15,190 nt of DNA from Gammaproteobacteria bacterium (GCA_016764035.1 JAESSQ010000053.1:1-15190), one strand, 5' to 3'. Positions 1 to 7,700 are shown, counted from the stretch's first letter. The notes: generated by a model from the sequence alone, not told the origin. Program-made: numbers and translations.

Positions 1-153
1 TATATATATAATTCTGAGTTATATTCTAAACTTACAGATTTCGAGCTAGAATCTTTAAATAAGAGAATGCGAAAATACTTTATGAGACATTTGTATATTA
101 ATAGCATTTTTTACAAAGTATTTAAACTTATCTATCCATTTAAAAGAAAATAG
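1..153 (+). CDS. 3' end of an unidentified gene (partial)
   Basis: Frame 1 is open from the window edge to a TAG at 151-153 and gives 50 residues that start YIYNSELYSKL and end with a basic tail, YPFKRK. The fragment has alternating charged and hydrophobic residues (Lys/Arg with Phe/Tyr/Ile), a composition often seen at the C-termini of glycosyltransferases in surface polysaccharide loci. No diagnostic motif is present, so the product cannot be named. It converges on the minus-strand SDR gene whose stop lies only 13 bases away, and no obvious terminator hairpin separates them. That the frame is coding is an inference from its uninterrupted length at the edge, its plausible composition and its clean junction with the next gene. 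Confidence 0.55.
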   Translation, partial: YIYNSELYSKLTDFELESLNKRMRKYFMRHLYINSIFYKVFKLIYPFKRK

Positions 154-166
154 TAGCATCATTTAC

Positions 167-1105
167 TTATGGATAGTTGCTAGATACTTTTAACAAATCT
201 ATAGTTTCTTTTATCGCGGTATATTGATTACCTTGAAGTTTAAAACCTAATTTTTTAAATTTTTCATTAGAAACATCATAAGACAACTGATTCATGATTT
301 TTGTTTCTACAAAGTCAATATCAATAGAGTCAACATTTTGCTTAATTGATTCAACAATATCACTGACGGTTAAGTTTTTTGTTAATACATTGTAAATGTT
401 TTTGTCAAAGATATCATTTTTAATAATAAAAGCTATTGAATTGACCGCATCTTTTAAGTCTAAATATGGTCTTTTCTGATTGTATGCAGTTTTCCAAATT
501 GTTAATGGTTGGTTCATAACAGCTTGCCAGCAAAATTTATTTACTGCTGTGTGAAATCTCATCCCTTGTGAAGTGCCGAAAATAGTACCAAACCTTAATA
601 TAATATAGTCTAATTTTTCTTTATACTTCTCTAACTCTTGTTCAGATTTAAATTTTGATTGTGCATAAGGACTTTGTGGTTGTAACTCTTCTACAGAACA
701 ATTTTCATCTACAACGTTTTTCTGAGTTCCGTATATACTTGTAGTAGATAAAAAGATTAATTTAGAATTATTTTTTATACAAGCCTCTATAACTTTTTTA
801 GTACCAATATAATTTACATTTTCAACTTCAACTTCATTACCAAAACTACCTGCAGCATTAGTAATTGCTGCAAGATGCACAACATATAATACATCTTTGA
901 ATAAAGCATTTAAATCATAATCTAGTATATCAGCTTCTATAAATTTATATTTATACTCTTTTGGTAAATTAAATAGTGAACAATATCTTTGACACAGTAG
1001 ATTATCTATCATAATTATTTCTACATCATCAATTTCTATAGGCAAAGTTCTTATTAGCTTAGAACCAATATGTCCTAATGCTCCTGTTATAACTATTTTT
1101 TTCAT
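167..1105 (-). CDS. NAD(P)-dependent extended SDR: sugar-nucleotide epimerase/dehydratase or 4-ketoreductase
   Basis: A 312-residue extended short-chain dehydrogenase/reductase. The N-terminal Rossmann glycine motif GALGHIG lies at residues 8-14. The catalytic Ser/Thr patch STTS is at about 120-123 and the YxxxK pair (YAQSK) is Tyr147/Lys151. This family epimerises, dehydrates or reduces the keto group of nucleotide sugars in the cytoplasm. The start is placed at the ATG at 1105 because an AGGAAGG ribosome site lies 8 bases upstream and because the Rossmann strand (MKKIVITG) begins there; an ATG 36 bases further up lies inside the preceding gene. The gene follows the fdtA-like gene with a one-base gap and is the last of the minus-strand operon. 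With rmlD missing, a 4-ketoreductase role on a dTDP-4-keto sugar is a reasonable inference, but epimerase is equally possible. Confidence 0.9.
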   Translation of the reverse strand: MKKIVITGALGHIGSKLIRTLPIEIDDVEIIMIDNLLCQRYCSLFNLPKEYKYKFIEADILDYDLNALFKDVLYVVHLAAITNAAGSFGNEVEVENVNYIGTKKVIEACIKNNSKLIFLSTTSIYGTQKNVVDENCSVEELQPQSPYAQSKFKSEQELEKYKEKLDYIILRFGTIFGTSQGMRFHTAVNKFCWQAVMNQPLTIWKTAYNQKRPYLDLKDAVNSIAFIIKNDIFDKNIYNVLTKNLTVSDIVESIKQNVDSIDIDFVETKIMNQLSYDVSNEKFKKLGFKLQGNQYTAIKETIDLLKVSSNYP

Positions 1106-1106
1106 T

Positions 1107-1466
1107 TCAATAACCTTCCTCAATATAATCATTTTTATCATAAAACTCAGATGACAATACTAATAAAATTGTTCCATCTGAAAAATTATCCATAGTATGC
1201 CAATCTTCTGGATCTAGAATTAAGCATTTAGTTTTACTAGCTAGTACAAAAGTTTTTTTTTCATTTTCATTTTCTATAAATACCTCACATGAACCATTTA
1301 ATGCAATTAATGCTTGAATCGTTTTCTTATGCCTATGCCCACCTCTTTTTGAAGTCACATCGAACATATAATAGACTCTTCTGATATCAAAAGGTAAATT
1401 CTTTTCAATAACACATAATGATCCTCTATCATCACTATGTGTATCTATATTAATCAATCTAGCCAT
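1107..1466 (-). CDS. fdtA: FdtA/QdtA-type dTDP-4-keto-6-deoxyglucose 3,4-ketoisomerase (WxcM-like cupin)
   Basis: A 119-residue single-domain cupin of the FdtA/QdtA/WxcM-C family. DDRGSL sits at residues 12-17. The signature RGGHRHKKTIQ begins at residue 41, with the two putative catalytic histidines His44 and His46, and is followed by the NGSCEV cupin turn and LDPEDWHTM. Known members move the keto group of dTDP-4-keto-6-deoxyglucose from C4 to C3, making the substrate for a C3 aminotransferase. A DegT aminotransferase is present in the same operon, which fits. The family usually has HAHK; HRHK appears here. The start ATG overlaps the end of the upstream SDR gene by 13 bases and has an AAAGG site 8 bases upstream. 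An A9 tract (1253-1261) lies inside the gene. Whether the product is the gluco or galacto epimer cannot be decided from sequence by eye. Confidence 0.88.
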   Translation of the reverse strand: MARLINIDTHSDDRGSLCVIEKNLPFDIRRVYYMFDVTSKRGGHRHKKTIQALIALNGSCEVFIENENEKKTFVLASKTKCLILDPEDWHTMDNFSDGTILLVLSSEFYDKNDYIEEGY

Positions 1467-2443
1467 TTTTTGATACCTTTAAACTCTTTTATAGTACTCT
1501 TTATGCCTTCATTAAGATTAACTGTAGGTTTCCATTTTGTGTGAGCCATAAAACTATCACTATTACCAATAAAATTTCTATATTCAATTAATGCTAAGGA
1601 ATCAGGTATAGATGCCTGATTCACTTTTGTATGTATTTCTAATATCTCAGAAACCTTTTTTGTAATTAATTCAAATGCTTCTTTTATTGTATTCCCCTCT
1701 CCGCTTGATATTATATAATGGTTTCCATTTGTTTTGTCAATATACTCATAAGCTTTCAATAGTGCATCTACTACATCATCTAAGTAAATATAGTCTCTAA
1801 GGTAGTTGCCTTTACCGTAAACTGACAAATCATGACCTTCCATAGCTCTGCTAATCATTTTATTTAATATCCCTCTATCACTACTACTACTCTCTGTCCC
1901 AGGACCATAAACATTAGCTAATCGTAAAGAAGTTCCTTTTATAAAACTTTTAGAGCAATAAAATTTAATGTAATTTTCTATTAAGAGTTTATGCACATCA
2001 TATATAGTAACTGGGTTATCTTTAAAGGTTTCATCTACTGGTAATGATTCTGTTAATCCACATATCGTAACGGCACTAGAAAAAATAATAGTTAAGTTAT
2101 TATTTATTTTTTCACAATATTTTAATAACTCTACAATAGGTTTTACGCTTGAATTGTAGTCTTCAATGATGTTCTTTTCAGCTATGTATGTACTTGTCTG
2201 AGATGACAAGTAATATACTAAATCAACGTTATCAAGTATATCTTCCCATTTGATGTCATCATATTTTACTTCAAAATCCATAATATTTGCTAAAGTACTT
2301 GCAAGCGGTTTTAGCTTATCTTTATTTCGTGATATACGTAATATACTGCAATCAAATTCTGATAATTTTAAAACTAATTTTGAACCAATATATCCACTTG
2401 CTCCGACAATAGCTATTTTCTTTTTTTTCAAAGAACTTTTCAT
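1454..2443 (-). CDS. NAD-dependent epimerase/dehydratase (extended SDR) acting on a nucleotide sugar
   Basis: A 329-residue extended SDR. The Rossmann motif GASGYIG is at residues 14-20 after a lysine-rich start. The catalytic Ser region (FSSA) is near 121-124 and the YxxxK motif (YDVHK) is Tyr148/Lys152. RLANVYGPG downstream is typical of the substrate-binding half of UDP-glucose 4-epimerase-like enzymes. The ATG at 2443 is chosen with an AAGAAG site six bases upstream; an in-frame TTG at 2461 would add six residues and is less likely. The gene starts 27 bases after the methyltransferase gene and overlaps fdtA by 13 bases, which implies translational coupling. An A8 run (2421-2428) lies in the lysine codons near the start. 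The exact reaction (4-reduction or epimerisation) is not determinable; the context points to late steps of a dTDP-amino sugar. Confidence 0.88.
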   Translation of the reverse strand: MKSSLKKKKIAIVGASGYIGSKLVLKLSEFDCSILRISRNKDKLKPLASTLANIMDFEVKYDDIKWEDILDNVDLVYYLSSQTSTYIAEKNIIEDYNSSVKPIVELLKYCEKINNNLTIIFSSAVTICGLTESLPVDETFKDNPVTIYDVHKLLIENYIKFYCSKSFIKGTSLRLANVYGPGTESSSSDRGILNKMISRAMEGHDLSVYGKGNYLRDYIYLDDVVDALLKAYEYIDKTNGNHYIISSGEGNTIKEAFELITKKVSEILEIHTKVNQASIPDSLALIEYRNFIGNSDSFMAHTKWKPTVNLNEGIKSTIKEFKGIKKWLD

Positions 2444-2470
2444 ATAATACTTCTTTACCAATTAATTATA

Positions 2471-3085
2471 TTATCTTTTACTTGCAATTACTTTGAGCAT
2501 CATTTCTCTATCATCTTTCCATTTATATCTAGATAATTCAATAATATCAAATTCTAAGTATTCTAGCATAGATCTTATTTTTCCTTCAGTATAAGCATTT
2601 TTATGAAATTGACCTTCTCCGTTCTGTGGACCAAAAATACTAGCAGTCAAGTATCCCCATCTATTGTCACAAGAGTATGAATAATTACCAAACCAATGTT
2701 CTTTTGTAATAGCTTCATCATCATTTCGGAAAAACTCTTTCCAATCATCTTTTGCTTTAATCCATAGTTCAATTGTATTCTCAAAGTCAGGAACTGTAAA
2801 AAGCAATCTACCATTCGAAGATAATACTCTTTTCATTTCTAAAAAGAATTTTTTTTCCTCTAGAAATGATAAATGTTCTAACATACAATCAGATAATATT
2901 TCATTCACGCTAGAGTCTTCATACGGTAAATTAAATATGTCATATTGACAAATATCTAAATCTTCAGGAATATCAATATTTGGATATCTCTTTATTATAG
3001 TTTCCTTACTATCTATATCAATGTTAATATAACCTTTCAGTGGTCTAGAAGCACAACCTAAATTTAATTTAATTTTTTTTTTCAA
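2471..3085 (-). CDS. SAM-dependent methyltransferase, probable sugar O- or N-methyltransferase
   Basis: A 204-residue class I SAM methyltransferase. The glycine-rich SAM motif LNLGCAS is at residues 7-13, an acidic strand end INIDID at 20-25, and YDIFNLPYED marks the motif II region. The block MLEHLSFLEEKKFFLEMKRVL followed by GRLLFTVPD is the usual Methyltransf_11-like motif sequence. Small proteins of this type (the COG4627-like group) are common in polysaccharide loci, but their acceptors are mostly unknown. The start is TTG at 3083-3085: no ATG precedes the SAM motif, and AAGGA lies about nine bases upstream, inside the end of the aminotransferase gene. The second to fourth codons form an A10 tract (3073-3082), a possible slippage site. 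Position between an aminotransferase and an SDR suggests it methylates the sugar made by this operon; N-methylation of the new amine is an attractive but unproven option. Confidence 0.85.
   Translation of the reverse strand: MKKKIKLNLGCASRPLKGYINIDIDSKETIIKRYPNIDIPEDLDICQYDIFNLPYEDSSVNEILSDCMLEHLSFLEEKKFFLEMKRVLSSNGRLLFTVPDFENTIELWIKAKDDWKEFFRNDDEAITKEHWFGNYSYSCDNRWGYLTASIFGPQNGEGQFHKNAYTEGKIRSMLEYLEFDIIELSRYKWKDDREMMLKVIASKR
3073..3082 (-). repeat. A10 homopolymer at the start of the methyltransferase gene
   Basis: On the minus strand ten adenines directly follow the TTG start codon and encode Lys2-Lys4 and the first base of codon 5. An A7 run lies just before the start codon (3086-3092). 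A one-base length change would shift the frame right after initiation. This could be a phase-variable tract, but A-runs of this size also arise by chance in such AT-rich DNA. Confidence 0.6.
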
Positions 3086-3090
3086 TTTTT

Positions 3091-4185
3091 TTATTCCTTC
3101 AAACTTTTATAGTTTATACATAGATTAGATATCTGTTTAATATCTTCATTCTTGAGCTCTGGATACAATGGTAGAGATAAAATATTGTTTATAATTTTTT
3201 CTGTAATAGATAAATTTGAATATATTTTATATGCTTCATTCATATGAACAGCTTTATCATAATGAATCATAGCCATGATATTATTTTCCTCTAAAAACTT
3301 CAACACTTTATCTCTATTATCTGTTTTTATTACAAATAAATGATAGGCATGATAACAACTATCCTTGACTTTTGGTAAAATAAAATCCGTATCTTTTAAA
3401 TACTTATAATAAAGAGAAGCTACTTTATTTCTTTTTTCTATATCTTGTTTCAAATATTTCAATTTTACTCTTAAAACAGCTGCTTGAATCTCATCAAGTC
3501 TTGAGTTGTATCCTTGAAATTTACTTTCTCTATTTTTGTCCCATCCATATTGTCTGAGCATTAGTAGTTTTTCATATAGCTCTTTAGAGTTAGTGGTAAT
3601 GGCACCACCATCTCCTAATGCACCAAGATTTTTAGTAGGAAAAAAGCTAAAACAACCTAAATCCCCCATACTTCCGACATCTTTGTCCTCATACTTTGCG
3701 CCACTTGCTTGTGCACAGTCTTCTATTAAATATAAATTATTTTCTTTAGAAATTTTTTGTAATTTATTCATATCACAAGGATGACCATAAATATGTACGG
3801 GAATTATAGCTTTCGTTTTATCAGTAATCACTTCTTCTATTTTACTTACATCCATGGTGAAATATTCTTCTTCTACATCTACAAATATAGCTTTTGCTCC
3901 GGTAGCTTCTATGGCTGAAACAGTTGCTGTAGCTGTATGGGATACTGTTATCACTTCATCTCCGGTTCCAATATCTAAAGCTTTTAAAGATAAAAATATA
4001 GCATCCGTTCCACTTGCAACACCTATAGAATATTTAACCCCAACAAAGTTAGCAAATTCTTTTTCAAATGCTTTAACCTCTTGTCCTAAAATATACCAAC
4101 CACTTTCAAGCACTTTATCAATAGCTAGTTTTATTTCATCTTTGTGAGATAAATATTGTTCTTTTGGGTTAGCACAAAGAATCAT
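3091..4185 (-). CDS. DegT/DnrJ/EryC1/StrS-family PLP sugar aminotransferase (FdtB/QdtB-like)
   Basis: A 364-residue type I-fold PLP aminotransferase. The Schiff-base lysine is Lys185 within FFPTKNLGALGDGGA, and the pyridine-nitrogen aspartate is probably Asp156 in IEDCAQASGA. ASGTDA near 58-62 fits the phosphate-binding turn, and the TATATV stretch near 84-89 the substrate region. The family transfers an amino group, usually from glutamate, onto a keto-sugar nucleotide. With an FdtA-type ketoisomerase in the operon, C3 amination of dTDP-3-keto-6-deoxyhexose is the best inference, as in dTDP-Fuc3N or dTDP-Qui3N synthesis; C4 amination cannot be excluded. Its ATG overlaps the stop of the upstream C-methyltransferase gene (TAATG), indicating translational coupling. 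No fdtC-like acetyltransferase follows, so the amine may stay free or be modified otherwise. Confidence 0.93.
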   Translation of the reverse strand: MILCANPKEQYLSHKDEIKLAIDKVLESGWYILGQEVKAFEKEFANFVGVKYSIGVASGTDAIFLSLKALDIGTGDEVITVSHTATATVSAIEATGAKAIFVDVEEEYFTMDVSKIEEVITDKTKAIIPVHIYGHPCDMNKLQKISKENNLYLIEDCAQASGAKYEDKDVGSMGDLGCFSFFPTKNLGALGDGGAITTNSKELYEKLLMLRQYGWDKNRESKFQGYNSRLDEIQAAVLRVKLKYLKQDIEKRNKVASLYYKYLKDTDFILPKVKDSCYHAYHLFVIKTDNRDKVLKFLEENNIMAMIHYDKAVHMNEAYKIYSNLSITEKIINNILSLPLYPELKNEDIKQISNLCINYKSLKE

Positions 4186-5408
4186 TAATCAACTACCTTA
4201 ACATCCGGTACATACATAATCCATTTGATTCCATTTGATTCCATATATTCTTTTTCTTTTTCCATAATTTCTTTTGCATGATTCCAAGCAAATAAAACTA
4301 CATAATCAGGATTGCTTTCTCTAAATTTTTCATAAGGTATTACAGGTATATGGGCACCTGGTGAGAATTTATTATGTTTAGTAGGTGTAGTATCACAAAT
4401 AAACTCAATATGCTCAGGGCTAATACCAAAAAAGTTTGTAACTGTTGTACTTTTGGATGTAGCACCATAAGCTACAACTTTTTTTCCTTCATCTTTTAGT
4501 TGGTTCAACAATTTCATTAAATCATTTTTAACTACAAGTACTTTATCAGTAAATCTTTCGTATGCGGATAGTGTGTCTAATCCTAAATCTTTCTCTTTTT
4601 GAAGTTGTTTTTCAACATTATCAGAGATATTTTTTCTACCTTTATGTGCCAAAGTATATCTCATAGAACCACCATGAGTAATTTGATACTCTGTATCAAT
4701 AACTTCAAGGTTGTGCATACCGGCTAAGTAACTAACGGACATAACAGAAAACAAAAATGTATGTTCGTCATAAATCTGATCAAAAGAAGCTTTTTGGATT
4801 ATATCACCAACATAAGGATCTTCAAAAATGAAAACACCATCATCTTTTAAAAGCTTTTCAATACCTTCAAAAATAGAGTGCATATAAGGGATATGGCACA
4901 TTACATTTGCGCTTAATATTGCATCTGCCTTTCCACACTCTGCAATGGTATCTTCTGCTAACTTCACATCGAAGAACTCAGTTGTGACATTTATGCCTTT
5001 TGACTTTGCGACTTCTGCAACATTCTTCGAAGGTTCAACCCCTAAATGTCTAATACCTTCTTGCATAAAGTTTTGTATCATAATCCCATCATTACAGCCT
5101 ATCTCTACAACTAGGGAATCTTCTTTTAAAGATTGAAGTTTTATAACTGAAGAAGCAAATTGATGAAAATGTTCTTTCATATAATTTGAAGTTGATGAAA
5201 AAAATGCATAGTTTTCATGAAACATTTGTTCTCTATCGGGCTGTTCAACTAATTGAACCATTTTACATTTTGGACAAAAAGCAACTTCCATATGAAAATA
5301 ATATTCACTTTTAAACTGTTCTTTTTTTAAAAAACCATTTGCTATTGGCTGTTGACCCAAGTCAATAAACTTTTCTACTTCTGAACTACATATTAAACAT
5401 TTTTTCAT
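4185..5408 (-). CDS. Zinc-finger sugar C-methyltransferase (TcaB9/EvaC/TylCIII type)
   Basis: A 407-residue three-domain enzyme. The N-terminal zinc-binding part has CLIC (Cys4, Cys7) and CPKC (Cys45, Cys48). The central SAM-binding domain has VEIGCNDG at 101-108. The C-terminal half carries VVAYGATSKSTTV, typical of the C-methyltransferase C-terminal domain (Methyltransf_14). Tyr213 and His216 in IYDEHTF match the catalytic YxxH pair described for the sugar 3-C-methyltransferase TcaB9. Known relatives add a methyl group to C3 (or C5) next to the keto group of a dTDP-4-keto sugar and so make branched-chain sugars. Length and motifs look intact. A 10-base tandem repeat lies near the C-terminus. 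The ATG at 5408 has TAAGG upstream. It follows the lhgO pseudogene by 66 bases, the largest gap within this operon. Confidence 0.92.
   Translation of the reverse strand: MKKCLICSSEVEKFIDLGQQPIANGFLKKEQFKSEYYFHMEVAFCPKCKMVQLVEQPDREQMFHENYAFFSSTSNYMKEHFHQFASSVIKLQSLKEDSLVVEIGCNDGIMIQNFMQEGIRHLGVEPSKNVAEVAKSKGINVTTEFFDVKLAEDTIAECGKADAILSANVMCHIPYMHSIFEGIEKLLKDDGVFIFEDPYVGDIIQKASFDQIYDEHTFLFSVMSVSYLAGMHNLEVIDTEYQITHGGSMRYTLAHKGRKNISDNVEKQLQKEKDLGLDTLSAYERFTDKVLVVKNDLMKLLNQLKDEGKKVVAYGATSKSTTVTNFFGISPEHIEFICDTTPTKHNKFSPGAHIPVIPYEKFRESNPDYVVLFAWNHAKEIMEKEKEYMESNGIKWIMYVPDVKVVD
4221..4244 (-). repeat. 10-bp tandem repeat, 2.4 copies, inside the C-methyltransferase gene
   Basis: On the plus strand the unit CCATTTGATT occurs at 4221-4230 and 4231-4240 and continues with CCAT at 4241-4244. 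It covers codons 389-396, close to the C-terminus. The unit is not a multiple of three, so gain or loss of one copy would shift the frame and alter only the last ~15 residues. Confidence 0.8.
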
Positions 5409-5437
5409 AAACTATCAAGCCTTATTCTTTTATTCTA

Positions 5438-5443
5438 ATTATA
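5438..5443 (-). promoter_or_regulatory. Possible -10 element (TATAAT) for the C-methyltransferase gene
   Basis: A perfect TATAAT on the minus strand ends 29 bases before the ATG at 5408, which would give a short leader of about 20 bases. No recognisable -35 box lies upstream, though such boxes are often weak in Campylobacterota. AT-rich DNA yields such hexamers by chance, so this secondary promoter is tentative. Confidence 0.3.
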
Positions 5444-5447
5444 ATTA

Positions 5448-5467
5448 TGAGATTTTATCTTATCTCA
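5448..5467 (-). other. Small inverted repeat between the lhgO pseudogene and the C-methyltransferase gene
   Basis: TGAGAT (5448-5453) and ATCTCA (5462-5467) form a six-base-pair perfect stem with an eight-base loop, extendable by one wobble and one A-T pair. No U-tract follows, so it is a poor intrinsic terminator. It may be an mRNA-processing or attenuating hairpin, or have no function. Confidence 0.35.
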
Positions 5468-5474
5468 CATAAAT

Positions 5475-6680
5475 TTATGATAAATTATTGTTGACAACCC
5501 ACCTTGTAAATGGGAAACTAGCTGTAAATGCAGGACTTACAGCATTAAGTATATGCAAAGAATTATCATCTCCTTCTACAACAAAATCTTGTAGAAGTTC
5601 TAATGTATTTATATCCAAAAGTTGTGCTCTAATACCGGGCTTACTCCATTCAGTAAATCCTTTAGTATCAATACTCTTAAGCATTTTAGATGCTAAAAGA
5701 ACAAAGTAACTCTTATATTATTTTTTCATCTCTTCGTAAGCCAAAGCTCTAAAATTAAAAGAGTTATTTATAAAAAGTTTAAATATATACTTCAGTATTT
5801 CTTGTAGTTCTTTCAAATTAAAATTATCTAGCCCTTTATAGCCCTCTCTCCAAAGTACTGGTATTGCTGTGGGTCCTATTTTAATAGTACCATCAACAGT
5901 GATAGTATAGTGGACTCCTAGAAAGGGATTTTTTAAATTGGGAACAGGATAAACATTTGTATTAATCGGCTTATCATTTTTGGTATATTTTAGATATATA
6001 CCCTTAAAAGGAATTATCGTATAATTTTGTGAAAATCCAAAATCTTTTGCTACTTTATCAGCATATAATCCTGCACAGTTAATTATTTTTCTTGCTTTGA
6101 TTTTCTTATGTTTAGATGTTAAGATTGTGTTATTACCTAAGTTCTCAAGATAAGCTTCATTAAAACCAAACTCAACACCTTTTTCTTCTAGTTGTTTATA
6201 TAAAAACTCTGAAATTTCAACAGGGTTTACAGTAGACGTACTTTTAGAATAAAGAGCCTTTTTATAGGTTTTAATGTTTGAAAATTTCTCATTTAGTTCC
6301 TCTTCAGAAATCAATTCAACATCAACATTGTTTACAATTCCTCGTTTATAATGTTCTTCTAAAGTTTCTAGTTCAACTTTATTGCTAGCGACAACAATTT
6401 TTTCACATCTATTTATTTGTAATTTATTTTCAAGACAAAATTTTGTCAGTTCTTGATTACCCTCTCGTGTAAATTTTGCTTTTAAGGAATCAGAGGTATA
6501 ATAAAAACCAGCATGTAGTACACCACTATTGCGACCACTACCATGACATGCAACTTTTTTTTCTTTTTCAATAACTAAAATATTACTTTGGGGATATTTC
6601 TCTATTAAAGCTTTAGAAATTGACAATCCAATTATGCCAGCTCCAATAATTAAATAATCATAGTTATTTATCTTTTGCAT
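5475..6680 (-). pseudogene. lhgO: L-2-hydroxyglutarate oxidase-like FAD oxidoreductase, interrupted by an in-frame TAA
   Basis: Read through, the frame encodes about 401 residues, normal for LhgO-type flavoenzymes of the DAO fold, which oxidise L-2-hydroxyglutarate to 2-oxoglutarate. The FAD-binding motif GAGIIG is at residues 13-18. GRNSGVLHAGFYYT and the later FLGVHYT match family blocks, as does the C-terminal part (PGIRAQLLD then LHILNAVSPAFTASF). Codon 321 (5718-5720) is TAA, but the same frame continues beyond it for 80 more residues with clear family similarity, so the lesion is a nonsense substitution, not a frameshift. The truncated 320-residue product would lack the C-terminal segment that completes the FAD site. 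The ATG at 6680 lies inside the end of rmlB. An oxidase here could have acted on a sugar intermediate rather than hydroxyglutarate, which is speculation from context. Confidence 0.87.
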
Positions 6681-7695
6681 ATTTCTCTTTTTCTGTGTAT
6701 TTATCAATATACCAATCAATAGTTTTAATTATTCCAGTATCAAAATCTTCATTCGCTTTCCAGCCTAATTCATTTTCAAGTTTTGTAGCATCTATAGCAT
6801 AGCGTCTGTCATGTCCAGCTCTATCATCTACAAAAGTGACAAGCTCTTTATAGCTTTTAATGCTAGGTATTTTTTCATCAAGAATTGAACATATTGTTTC
6901 CACTATTTGTAGGTTTGTTCTTTCATTTTTTCCGCCAATATTATATACATTCGCTTTTTGACCAGTATGAAAAACCAAGTCTATACCTTTACAATGATCA
7001 AGTACATATAACCAATCTCTAATATTTTTACCATCGCCATAAATAGGAATCTTCTTACCACTCATCGCTTTTCTTATAATAGTTGGTATAAGCTTCTCAT
7101 CATGTTGTTTTGGACCATAATTATTAGAGCAGTTTGTTATTACAGTATTTAATCCATAGGTCTCTTGATAACTTCTTACTATCATATCCGAACTTGCTTT
7201 TGATGCTGAGTAAGGAGAATTAGGAGCATATGGTGTTTTTTCTGTAAAAAGATCTGTCTCATTTAAAGTACCATATACTTCATCAGTACTAATATGATGA
7301 AATCTACACCCTGAATACTTATCTTTATATAAAAAGGGTTTATCCATCCAGTAGTTCTTAGCTACATCTAAAAGAGTAAAGGTACCATGTACATTTGTTT
7401 CTATAAATATACCGGGATTTTTTATAGAGTTATCTACATGAGATTCTGCCGCAAAGTGAATAACACCTTGAATATCGTATTTGTTAAAAATAAATTCTAC
7501 TAACTCTCGGTTACAGATGTTGCCTTTTATAAATGTATATCTTGGATTATCTGCACACTCTTTTAAATTGTCTAAATTACCTGCATAAGTTAGCAAATCT
7601 AAATTTATAAGATTATAATCCTCATATTTATCTAGAAAATATGGTAAAAAGTTACTACCAATAAATCCAGCACATCCTGTTAATAAAATTGTTTT
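6664..7695 (-). CDS. rmlB: dTDP-glucose 4,6-dehydratase RmlB
   Basis: A 343-residue extended SDR that removes water from dTDP-glucose to give dTDP-4-keto-6-deoxyglucose, the branch point for all deoxy- and amino-dTDP sugars. NAD motif GCAGFIG is at 7-13. The dehydratase triad STDEVYG (Thr137, Asp138, Glu139) and YSASK (Tyr162, Lys166) are intact, and SHVDNSI and RDWLYVLDHC are typical RmlB blocks. I place the start at TTG 7695: a GGAG site lies seven bases upstream and the protein then begins MKTILLTG, as in most RmlB. The alternative ATG at 7704 overlaps the rmlC stop as ATGA but has GGAG only one base before it. The 3' end overlaps the lhgO pseudogene by 17 bases. Confidence 0.96.
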   Translation of the reverse strand, partial: KTILLTGCAGFIGSNFLPYFLDKYEDYNLINLDLLTYAGNLDNLKECADNPRYTFIKGNICNRELVEFIFNKYDIQGVIHFAAESHVDNSIKNPGIFIETNVHGTFTLLDVAKNYWMDKPFLYKDKYSGCRFHHISTDEVYGTLNETDLFTEKTPYAPNSPYSASKASSDMIVRSYQETYGLNTVITNCSNNYGPKQHDEKLIPTIIRKAMSGKKIPIYGDGKNIRDWLYVLDHCKGIDLVFHTGQKANVYNIGGKNERTNLQIVETICSILDEKIPSIKSYKELVTFVDDRAGHDRRYAIDATKLENELGWKANEDFDTGIIKTIDWYIDKYTEKEKYAKDK

Positions 7696-7700
7696 CAAAA

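Noticed and set aside
1..10. TATATATATA at the window edge as a microsatellite or promoter
   Set aside because: It is short and lies within a frame that continues to a stop at 151-153, so coding sequence at a window edge explains it.
154..182. Possible intrinsic terminator between the convergent genes at the left end
   Set aside because: Only a five-base TAGCA/TGCTA repeat with a loop of 19 bases and no proper U-tract is present.
167..2443. Calling one of the two SDR genes rmlD
   Set aside because: Both have the longer extended-SDR architecture of epimerases/dehydratases (312 and 329 residues), and I cannot recognise the RmlD signature. Ketoreductase activity remains possible, but the name is not supported.
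3536..4147. Long plus-strand frames opposite the aminotransferase gene
   Set aside because: They lie wholly within a strongly supported minus-strand gene, show Ser/Pro-rich antisense composition and have no motifs; they are antisense shadows.
5475..5684. The downstream lhgO piece as a separate small gene starting at ATG 5684
   Set aside because: It is the same frame as the upstream piece, has no ribosome site of its own, and its sequence matches the C-terminus of the LhgO family, so it is the tail of the broken gene.
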